Source of the DNA: Nitrosomonas sp.
GTDB lineage: Bacteria; Pseudomonadota; Gammaproteobacteria; Burkholderiales; Nitrosomonadaceae
Assembly (NCBI GenBank): GCA_003514765.1
Contig: DOOY01000251.1
Location: forward strand, 1 to 5,469
DNA: 5,469 nucleotides
Direction: 5' to 3'
The notes beneath the pieces are model-generated. The model did no database searches. It saw only the letters and a list, made by a program, of their open reading frames with translations, and was not told the origin of the DNA. Made by a program: the position numbers and the translations under genes. Within the stretch, counting starts at the first letter, position 1, and the number at the start of each line of letters is the position of its first letter. Below are positions 1 to 5,469 of this stretch, one piece after another.

Positions 1-1137
1 AACAGCAGTTTTGCGGATTTTGATTTTTATGTGTGGAATGCTGCGCTTAAAATCTACCCCGACAAACTTAACTTTTCCAGTAGTACCGGTCAGCAGCATG
101 ATACGAGCCACAATCAGTCATTTCAGCATGACGGCCATAGTTTCCATGGTGGCCATACCGCTGCGCCAGCAGGCGTGATGTATGCACACATGCTGGATAA
201 ACCCGGTGACATCATGGTGGGCTATCGGTTTATGTATTCTCGTCAGGCAGGCGATATGTTGCATGGCGATCGTTCAGCGAGTGATGCGGAAATCGTGAAC
301 CAGAGCTGCAGCGCTGCCATTCCGTGTCGGTTCACACCAACGGACATGAATATGAAAATGCATATGCTGGATATCATGTATGCGCCCACTAGCTGGCTCA
401 ATCTGATGGTGATGCCACAGTTTATGGACATGGATATGAATATTCGCGAGCTGGATGGGCGTCCTCCGCGGATATCGGGCGTGCATGAACATACCGGTAT
501 TCAAGGCCATGCCACTGGCGGCGTTGGCGACACCATTATATCTTCACTTTTCAAGTTATATGAAGCACCCAACCACCACCTGCACATGGGATTGGGTTTG
601 AGCGCGCCGACTGGTCGCGTGAATCTCGATTTTCGTCGTGTTTTCCAGATAGATGGTGGACGGGTGCATTTTGATATGCAGCTGGGTAGCGGTACCTGGG
701 ATTTTCTGCCTAATCTGACCTATAAAGGTGATTACAAGCGTTGGTCATGGGGGGCGCAATTGAGTGGAATCAAACGTATGGAGCGCAGCAATACATCTGG
801 CTATCGGCTTGGCGATCGTTTCCAGGCAACTACCTGGGGAGGGTACCACCTGGCTAACTGGTTATCCGCCTCGGTAAGAGGTATTTATACGGCACAAGGC
901 GCGATCAAGGGCGACTTCAACTCTTTTAATAGACGTGTCGGGCCGATGGACTTTTCGGGCAACAGCGGCGGACAGTTCTGGGATATCGGTCTGGGCGTGA
1001 ACGTTATTGTGCCGCGTGGAAAATTCGCGGGTAACAGTTTCGGTTTTGAGTGGTTGCAACCACTTCACGATGATGTAAATGGCTTCCAGCTTGAACGCAA
1101 AGGTGCATTGAGCGCAACCTGGAGTTACCATTTTTGA
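1..1137 (+). CDS. His/Met-rich outer-membrane beta-barrel 'transporter' (Phenol_MetA_deg-like), 5' end outside window
   Basis: This is the C-terminal part of a probable outer-membrane beta-barrel protein. The frame is open from base 1 (NSSFADFDFY...). The first in-frame start codon, GTG at 31, has no Shine-Dalgarno sequence and no signal peptide follows it, so I treat the gene as 5' partial. Numbering from that GTG, residues 23-42 contain six His. The segment from about 50 (PAGVMYAHMLDKPGD) through GVGDT (164-168) and LGLSAPTG (188-195) to the end resembles 'transporter' proteins near the phenol-degradation MetA barrel family. Alternating polar/aromatic strands and a C-terminal Phe (SYHF) fit an outer-membrane barrel. 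Met clusters at 106-116 (MNMKMHMLDIM) and 126-136 (MVMPQFMDMDM) and Cys93/Cys99 suggest copper- or silver-binding loops, as in CopB-like proteins; this is inference. GC is about 50%, above the minus-strand genes. It converges on the ligase gene and is probably functionally unrelated to it. The 30-40 residues before the His cluster do not look like a leader, so a further N-terminal domain may lie upstream. The barrel call is firm; the substrate is unknown. Confidence 0.75.
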   Translation, partial: NSSFADFDFYVWNAALKIYPDKLNFSSSTGQQHDTSHNQSFQHDGHSFHGGHTAAPAGVMYAHMLDKPGDIMVGYRFMYSRQAGDMLHGDRSASDAEIVNQSCSAAIPCRFTPTDMNMKMHMLDIMYAPTSWLNLMVMPQFMDMDMNIRELDGRPPRISGVHEHTGIQGHATGGVGDTIISSLFKLYEAPNHHLHMGLGLSAPTGRVNLDFRRVFQIDGGRVHFDMQLGSGTWDFLPNLTYKGDYKRWSWGAQLSGIKRMERSNTSGYRLGDRFQATTWGGYHLANWLSASVRGIYTAQGAIKGDFNSFNRRVGPMDFSGNSGGQFWDIGLGVNVIVPRGKFAGNSFGFEWLQPLHDDVNGFQLERKGALSATWSYHF

Positions 1138-1175
1138 AGATTTATTGAACAGTTTACACTATTTTTTTCAAGCAG

Positions 1176-2531
1176 CTAGTTATTATTTGTAGTTTTTATA
1201 TCATCAAATACGCGCCCGCCAGATGAAGGAGGTGTTAGATGTGAATGTTTTGGAACTATTACAGATTGAGGATTAGTTGCGAGAGATTGTTCTACTATTC
1301 GCAAAGTTAAAACAAGTATTGCTAGAAAATGATAAGGGAGATCAAAATAGGATAAACCAAGAAAAGCCCCGCCCACAGCATAACCAATATATCCCACTTG
1401 AATCATGGAAGCCAAATCATAAGCCCATTTGTGCTTTTCACTATCTCTGGTCAGTTTCATTATTTTGCTAGCAGTTCTCCATGCAATCCATCCGAGCATC
1501 AAGAATACAAAGAGGCCAACATAGCCCTGTTCTCCCAGCATCTCGAAATAAACACTGTGGACATCTGGATAGTGAATTCTGCCGCTACGATCTATTAGAC
1601 CCGGAGCATAGTACTCATAGTTGTCTTCATGAAAGCTTCTAAATCCACCACCGATTAATGGCCGCGCATTAGCCATTTTGATTGCAAGTATCCATGCATT
1701 GATACGCCCCATTGCGGATGCATCTTCCTCGTAGTTATTAATTGTACTCATACGGTCATGCCAGCTTTGAGGCATGAACATAAAAACAAATGGAATCATC
1801 AACAAGATTACAAGTAGTGGAACTAGTTTTTTTCGACTTTTCAACCAGAGGAAAACACCAATTGCCGCTATCGCCAGAAATGCTCCTCGTGATTGTGTGC
1901 CTAATATTGCTATTGCTACCAGCGGTATAGATAGCAACAATCCGGAGCGAATCCATTTCTTATGCGTATGAAGATAGAGGTACCAGATTAACGGCAGAAC
2001 CATGACCAATGCTAAGCCAATTTCTGTGTTTCCGGAGATAAAACTGTCTTCTGGGCCCAATACGTGACTACTTCCTCCGCCCATCAAGGTAAAAATGCCG
2101 CCTTTAAAGCCATAAAACCCTATTGAAATAGCGATTACCCATACCAGGCCATTAATTTTATTTCTATCATGCATTACCCATAGTGTAATAAAGATAAAAA
2201 ACTGTATCTTGATTACCTTTATAAACTCCATCCAGGATTCATCTGGCTGTAAAGAAAATAAAGTTGTGATAACAAACCAGATATTCAGGATAATTAACCA
2301 GCCGACGGCTGGGTGCCAAAAAAACTCCAGTTTTTTCCTGGAGATTACCAATGATATGAGGGTAACCAGCGCAATCAGTAATGCAAAAGGAAAATTATAG
2401 GCAAATCCCCATCCCAGCCGGTGAGGATTCATATAGCCAATCCACGACCAAAGCAGCACGCCAATGTATGGATTGTTGAGCACAAAAACCAATCCTGTAA
2501 AAACGATAGCTGTAACGATGATGTCTCTCAT
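1176..2531 (-). CDS. O-antigen ligase-like membrane protein, exosortase A-associated (putative O-glycosylation ligase)
   Basis: This 451-residue polytopic inner-membrane protein belongs to the WaaL/Wzy_C superfamily. Members transfer lipid-linked glycans to acceptors, or polymerise them, at the periplasmic face. The N-terminus (MRDIIVTAIVF, then PYIGVLLWSWIGYMNPHRLGWGFA) matches what I remember of the exosortase A-associated putative O-glycosylation ligase family (TIGR03097), which also supports the ATG at 2531. About a dozen hydrophobic segments are visible, for example near 3-33, 45-63, 75-95, 108-120, 128-150, 172-188, 197-254, 338-352 and 372-413. A large hydrophilic loop spans about 255-335. 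That loop ends in HSVYFEMLGEQGYVG (325-339), which fits the ligase motif H[NSQ]X9GXX[GTY] exactly. Arg215 in TQSRGAF is the other position usually conserved. The 40 residues after the last hydrophobic segment form a polar, low-complexity tail (PPSSGG, TTNNN). The gene lies 50 bp downstream of the amidotransferase gene and has no clear Shine-Dalgarno sequence (ACTAGTAATTTA before ATG). The family call is strong; the acceptor (protein, lipid or polymer) cannot be read from the sequence. Confidence 0.9.
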   Translation of the reverse strand: MRDIIVTAIVFTGLVFVLNNPYIGVLLWSWIGYMNPHRLGWGFAYNFPFALLIALVTLISLVISRKKLEFFWHPAVGWLIILNIWFVITTLFSLQPDESWMEFIKVIKIQFFIFITLWVMHDRNKINGLVWVIAISIGFYGFKGGIFTLMGGGSSHVLGPEDSFISGNTEIGLALVMVLPLIWYLYLHTHKKWIRSGLLLSIPLVAIAILGTQSRGAFLAIAAIGVFLWLKSRKKLVPLLVILLMIPFVFMFMPQSWHDRMSTINNYEEDASAMGRINAWILAIKMANARPLIGGGFRSFHEDNYEYYAPGLIDRSGRIHYPDVHSVYFEMLGEQGYVGLFVFLMLGWIAWRTASKIMKLTRDSEKHKWAYDLASMIQVGYIGYAVGGAFLGLSYFDLPYHFLAILVLTLRIVEQSLATNPQSVIVPKHSHLTPPSSGGRVFDDIKTTNNN

Positions 2532-2581
2532 TAAATTACTAGTATCAGATAATGTAATGTTGTCGCAAGTAGTGCGTTAGC

Positions 2582-4345
2582 TTAGTTGGTTTTTGACCAG
2601 TAACGATATAGTGTAGAAGGTAGCTGCAAAAGATAAGGGCGGGTCATTTTACTAAAAGAGTTTAGCAGTCCAAAAAAATATACATAACTTTTGTTAAGAT
2701 ACTGCTTGGAGAAGCTAGGATTCCTCAGAAGAATTTTGGCGTTGTTCCAAATAATGGCTTTTCTTTCTTTTGTTTCCGCAACCGTAGGTACGTCGCTCCA
2801 TTGGGTAACTGTATTTTGGGGTTGCGGCAAGGGGCAGGGAATATGATTTGGATATGCTTGCCATGGAATTTCCAGAACACCTAACTGTAATGGGAAATTT
2901 TTTAACCACTCCAAGTAAAAATGATGATAGAGGAAAGTATCAATGGGATGGCCTGCGATACTAGCAATAAACTCTGCGTCAAAAAACGGCATCTCGAATT
3001 CAATACGCGCTAAATCCATATTTTCGAAATGGTTGAACATATGTCGCCGCTGATCATTTAACAAAAAGAATAAATAAAAAATACGTCCAGCATCTCTAGG
3101 TTTAAACGAGTTTATTTCTTCCTCCAGACCTTTGCCAAATAAGTAAACTGAAAGTTTGGCGATGTCTGGTTTAAGTAATTTTGGAGTTATACCCAGGCCG
3201 TTATAGTTCATGAAAAGCCCAGTTGCCTTTTTTAGATCTGCCTCACGACAAGTTTGAACAATACTGGCATTAAGATAAACATGCCCTAGCCCGACACTAC
3301 CACCATCACCTGTCCATACAACACTGGGGCGCTTCGGGTTTTGCGCAAGAAACTTCGGTGATTTCAACCATTCCTGAACTGCCGTTTTACCATATGGGTC
3401 TCCTTCAATGAGCGGATGAAATTCAATATGGGAAAAATTTGTGAGTGACATTCTCCGAGCCATCATTTCGCTAAATACATAATCCTGGCTACCAGGTAAT
3501 CTAAAATTTGCAGCAAAAACTTCTGCTCCACACACTTTAAGTGCAGCAACTTCAGCGCGGGAGTCAAGCCCACCACTCAAGAATGCAGCTACAGTTTTTT
3601 GTTCGCGTAATCTGATTTTGGTTGAATCAAGAAAAACCTGATAAAGATGTTTCGAGAATTTCTCATCAGATACATCTTCTGTCAGATAGGAATTTGGTAA
3701 ATTATCCCAGCGCCAGTAACGCTCACGGCTGCATAAATGTGACTCACAAATTGTTAGCTCCCCCGCCTGTAAAGTAATAATGTTTTCATAAGGTGAACGA
3801 TCAGCGAGGGGGTACCCAAAGCATGCTATTTCTGCGATACCTTGTAAATCCAGTGATCTTTTGCAGAAGGATACAGCTTCCAGTATTCGTAGAGCAGTTG
3901 AAAAAACAACATAATCAGGCGAAATCCAGCAATAAATGGGTCTGACACCGAGTTTATCAACCATCAAGTAGAGTTTGTGCTGGGCATGTTCGTAGGCAAC
4001 GGCACAATAGGTTCCACGGCATGCGCGGAGGGCATCTTGCTGGCCATTTATCAGGTTGGTCGTTATTTTCTGCAAACTTGCCAACCGTGATCCGGGTAAT
4101 TCCGATTCAAATTGCAGCAAAGGATCTCCTGCCACAAAAGCAGTCATATTTCCCTGCTTAAAGTGTCCTGGTTCCCTAAGTGCACCTATATCGATCTTGG
4201 CAAGATAAACTTTATCATCAATGAATTCTATTCTGGATTTCTCATCATCCGGGTGGCGAGATAAGGCCGAGCGAAGTTCATTAATAAAAGTAATAGGGAT
4301 GGATCCATCATTCCGACGAGCATAGATACCTGCAAAAATAGTCAT
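2582..4345 (-). CDS. Asparagine synthetase-like amidotransferase with degenerate glutaminase site
   Basis: This 587-residue cytoplasmic protein has the asparagine synthetase B layout. An N-terminal Ntn-type glutamine amidotransferase domain covers about 1-200 (RGTYCAVAYEH 110-120, VDKLGVRPIY 129-138, VVFSTALRILEAV 146-158). An ATP pyrophosphatase synthetase domain covers about 225-500, with an intact PP-loop SGGLDS at 257-262. The N-terminus reads MTIFAGIYAR. Aligning AGI with the CGI of active enzymes puts Ala5 where the nucleophilic Cys should be, so glutamine hydrolysis is probably lost. The loop usually written GEGxDE reads GDGGSV (346-351), lacking the second acidic pair. This points away from true asparagine synthesis and towards ATP-dependent amide formation with ammonia or another amine, as in beta-lactam synthetase or sugar-acid amidation; that is inference. 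WQAYPNHIPCPLP (495-507) looks family-specific. The ATG at 4345 has AGGA (4352-4355) 6 bp upstream. It lies 50 bp before the ligase gene and 205 bp after the flippase gene, in the same orientation, which places it in glycan biosynthesis. Confidence 0.88.
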   Translation of the reverse strand: MTIFAGIYARRNDGSIPITFINELRSALSRHPDDEKSRIEFIDDKVYLAKIDIGALREPGHFKQGNMTAFVAGDPLLQFESELPGSRLASLQKITTNLINGQQDALRACRGTYCAVAYEHAQHKLYLMVDKLGVRPIYCWISPDYVVFSTALRILEAVSFCKRSLDLQGIAEIACFGYPLADRSPYENIITLQAGELTICESHLCSRERYWRWDNLPNSYLTEDVSDEKFSKHLYQVFLDSTKIRLREQKTVAAFLSGGLDSRAEVAALKVCGAEVFAANFRLPGSQDYVFSEMMARRMSLTNFSHIEFHPLIEGDPYGKTAVQEWLKSPKFLAQNPKRPSVVWTGDGGSVGLGHVYLNASIVQTCREADLKKATGLFMNYNGLGITPKLLKPDIAKLSVYLFGKGLEEEINSFKPRDAGRIFYLFFLLNDQRRHMFNHFENMDLARIEFEMPFFDAEFIASIAGHPIDTFLYHHFYLEWLKNFPLQLGVLEIPWQAYPNHIPCPLPQPQNTVTQWSDVPTVAETKERKAIIWNNAKILLRNPSFSKQYLNKSYVYFFGLLNSFSKMTRPYLLQLPSTLYRYWSKTN

Positions 4346-4351
4346 TGGGAG

Positions 4352-4355
4352 TCCT
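4352..4355 (-). promoter_or_regulatory. Ribosome binding site of the amidotransferase gene
   Basis: On the minus strand, AGGA lies 6 bases before the ATG at 4345 (CCCAGGACTCCCAATG). The spacing is good, and the motif supports this ATG as the start. It also fits the N-terminal alignment, where AGI falls four residues after the initiator Met, near the usual position of the amidotransferase nucleophile. Confidence 0.55.
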
Positions 4356-4387
4356 GGGAATCAAATATAACGATCTCTAATCGGCAA

Positions 4388-4410
4388 ATTATTCAATAAA
4401 TTGAAATAAT
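4388..4410. repeat. AT-rich imperfect inverted repeat
   Basis: ATTATTCAA (4388-4396), a TAAA loop and TTG-A-AATAAT (4401-4410) form a 9-bp stem with one bulged A. It lies about 43 bp upstream of the amidotransferase ATG, where an operator could sit. The stem has only one G-C pair and no following T run, so it is not an intrinsic terminator. It may be chance in AT-rich DNA. Confidence 0.35.
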
Positions 4411-4430
4411 AGAAAAGGGTTTTTTAGCTG

Positions 4431-4461
4431 CTACACGCATTGGCATCTACATGCTTGGCAT
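4431..4461. repeat. Imperfect tandem repeat, two copies of about 16 bp
   Basis: CTACACGCATTGGCAT (4431-4446) is followed directly by CTACATGCTTGGCAT (4447-4461). The copies differ by one C/T change and one missing A. This is a local duplication in the spacer between flippase and amidotransferase genes. It could be a regulator site with two half-sites in direct orientation or simply a slippage product; the sequence does not decide. Confidence 0.6.
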
Positions 4462-4550
4462 ACACCGTCGTTAAAGAAGTAACTGCGAGCTTAAGAACCA
4501 CAATAACGATTAAGTAGATTTATTATTATTTATACTTTAACCAAATACAT

Positions 4551-5469
4551 TTACTGATGTTTTTTAAAAAACAGATTAATGGCTTCATGATAATAGTGTC
4601 GGTTAAATATCGAAGTTGAAGTTCCATAAAATAGTATTCCTGTGGCGATCAGAATTGAAAGTTTGATAATTTTATTGCTATCATCACCAATGAACCATCC
4701 CATACCTCTTACCGCTAAATACATGAGTAAGGTAATAATAACTATTGGAATTATGGCAAAAAATAAATCCCTTAACTGTAAGTTAATTATATGTAACGAA
4801 CGCTGATAATTAATAAAAAGGATAATTGGGTAAACTGTAACCCACATGATGGTAACGCCAATGATTCCCCAGTGAACGCTAAATAAAAAAGTAATAGGCA
4901 TAACAGCTGAGGCTAAAAGAACATTTTTGAGACCAATATCGGGTCTCCCAAGTGCATCGGTAGCAGAGGGAAGAAAATATGCAATCATGCGAAATGGCAT
5001 CATTAGTGTCAGTAGTTGCAGTGGTAGCACTGCTGTCTCCCATTTTGGCCCGAGTATGACCAGTACTAACTCATCGGCAATACTCGATATTCCCCATAAA
5101 ACCGGAAATGCTACCAGGCTTAAGACGCGTATCGCTTTCAGGACAAAACCGCGAAACTGCTCGCGATCATTCTGTATTTTCGAGAATACCGGAAAAGCGA
5201 CCTGATTGACAATCGAGGAGACTCGCTGAACGGGCAGGGAGGCAAGCTGCATCGAGACGGAATAGAAACCAAGCATTTCCTTACCCAGTAGTTTCCCAAC
5301 AATGATGACATCGATTTGGGTGAAAAAAAACCAAAGCAGGCGAGATGCGGTGATATTGCCGCCAAAGGTAAGCAGACTGCGCATACCGGTCAGTGAAAAT
5401 CTGGGTCGTAAATAAAAGGGCGAAACGATATTCAATGTAACGACACTGAAAAGACTGCTAAGAAGATTG
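4551..5469 (-). CDS. Polysaccharide flippase, Wzx/WzxC (MOP superfamily), N-terminal part outside window
   Basis: This is the C-terminal portion (about 305 residues visible) of an inner-membrane lipid-linked oligosaccharide flippase. The frame stays open from TTG 5435 to the window edge (...NLLSSLFSVVT), so the TTG is not the real start. Relatives are about 450-500 residues long, so roughly the first third is missing. Numbering from 5435, RPRFSLTGMRSLLTFGG (10-26), then TQIDVIIVGKLLGKEMLGFYSVS (split here as TQIDVIIVGKLL and GKEMLGFYSVS, 39-61), FPVFSKIQND (81-90) and WETAVLPLQLLTLMMPFR (132-149) are the usual landmarks of the second half of WzxC/TuaB-type exporters. About eight membrane segments are visible, near 18-38, 41-60, 104-128, 138-156, 169-186, 189-208, 223-245 and 256-275. 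The protein ends in a basic tail (FFKKHQ). It would flip undecaprenyl-linked repeat units to the periplasm, upstream of the ligase-like protein. The 3' 360 bases are about 32% GC by hand count and the rest about 47%. A T8 run on the coding strand lies at 5323-5330. The family call is firm; the glycan is unknown. Confidence 0.88.
   Translation of the reverse strand, partial: NLLSSLFSVVTLNIVSPFYLRPRFSLTGMRSLLTFGGNITASRLLWFFFTQIDVIIVGKLLGKEMLGFYSVSMQLASLPVQRVSSIVNQVAFPVFSKIQNDREQFRGFVLKAIRVLSLVAFPVLWGISSIADELVLVILGPKWETAVLPLQLLTLMMPFRMIAYFLPSATDALGRPDIGLKNVLLASAVMPITFLFSVHWGIIGVTIMWVTVYPIILFINYQRSLHIINLQLRDLFFAIIPIVIITLLMYLAVRGMGWFIGDDSNKIIKLSILIATGILFYGTSTSIFNRHYYHEAINLFFKKHQ

Larger units (their letters stand above)
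4346..4550. other. 205-bp AT-rich intergenic region between flippase and amidotransferase genes
   Basis: Both flanking genes run on the minus strand. No reading frame longer than a few codons with a ribosome site was seen. The region holds an imperfect tandem repeat (4431-4461), an AT-rich inverted repeat (4388-4410) and a low-complexity ATT run (4519-4533). A TATATT box (minus strand, 4364-4369) resembles a -10 element, but no -35 element at 16-18 bp accompanies it and the resulting leader would be very short, so I do not call a promoter. The length would allow a separate promoter for the amidotransferase-ligase pair. Confidence 0.5.

Noticed and set aside
243..510. Minus-strand open frames opposite the barrel gene.
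   Set aside because: They have no ribosome sites or recognisable domains and lie opposite a clear coding frame whose His and Met codons (CAT, ATG) repeat on the reverse strand.
1138..1175. Possible bidirectional terminator between the converging genes, with T7 at 1162-1168 and TTGAA/TTCAA arms.
   Set aside because: The arms pair only 5 bp across a 17-base loop with no GC-rich stem, so I do not call a terminator.
1226..1310. A perfect AAGGAGGT (1226-1233) on the plus strand, 5 bases before ATG at 1239, then a 21-codon frame from ATG 1245.
   Set aside because: The first ATG is followed at once by TGA, and the second is 11 bases from the motif. The motif is the reverse complement of Pro-Pro-Ser codons in the ligase tail, so chance is the simplest explanation.
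2564..2576. CGCA-AGTAG-TGCG hairpin between amidotransferase and ligase genes.
   Set aside because: Only a 4-bp stem and no T run, too weak for a terminator; the two genes are likely one transcript.
4364..4369. TATATT -10-like box upstream of the amidotransferase gene.
   Set aside because: No -35 element at suitable spacing, and it overlaps the region just before the ribosome site; AT-rich DNA gives such boxes by chance.
4440..4456. Sigma-54-like TTGGCATCTACATGCTT on the plus strand.
   Set aside because: GG to GC spacing is 9 instead of 10, the -24 and -12 elements are imperfect, and it points away from every gene it could serve.

Overview
The window looks like the edge of a bacterial exopolysaccharide locus of the exosortase A (PEP-CTERM) type, meeting an unrelated outer-membrane gene. 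A Gram-negative host is indicated by an outer-membrane beta-barrel ending in Phe and by an O-antigen-ligase-type membrane protein whose start (MRDI..., NPHRLGWGFA) is typical of the 'exosortase A system-associated O-glycosylation ligase' family. That family is found mainly in environmental Proteobacteria. A betaproteobacterium, possibly of the Nitrosomonas or methylotroph kind, is my best guess, but the taxon is inferred from family memory and was not searched.

Layout. Positions 1-1137 on the plus strand hold the 3' part of a His/Met-rich outer-membrane beta-barrel 'transporter' gene, probably metal-related, whose start lies left of the window. After a 38-bp gap with no gene come three genes on the minus strand, read from right to left. 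These are the C-terminal two thirds of a Wzx/WzxC-type polysaccharide flippase (5469-4551, start outside the window), an asparagine-synthetase-like amidotransferase (4345-2582) and the O-antigen-ligase-like protein (2531-1176). The last two are 50 bp apart and are probably co-transcribed. The flippase is separated from them by 205 bp that holds a small tandem repeat and an AT-rich inverted repeat.

How the genes fit together (inference). The flippase would move a lipid-linked glycan across the inner membrane. The ligase/polymerase-like protein would act on that glycan at the periplasmic face. The amidotransferase homologue would modify a sugar or precursor in the cytoplasm, for example by forming an amide on an acidic sugar. 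Exosortase, PEP-CTERM proteins and glycosyltransferases would be expected beyond 5469.

The most unusual points are these. The asparagine-synthetase homologue has Ala in place of the catalytic glutaminase Cys and an altered second acidic motif, while its ATP pyrophosphatase loop is intact. The flippase gene shows a sharp GC change, about 47% to about 32%. The outer-membrane protein carries dense MxM and His clusters. I found no RNA gene, CRISPR array, insertion sequence or convincing intrinsic terminator. I see no wholly new system here.
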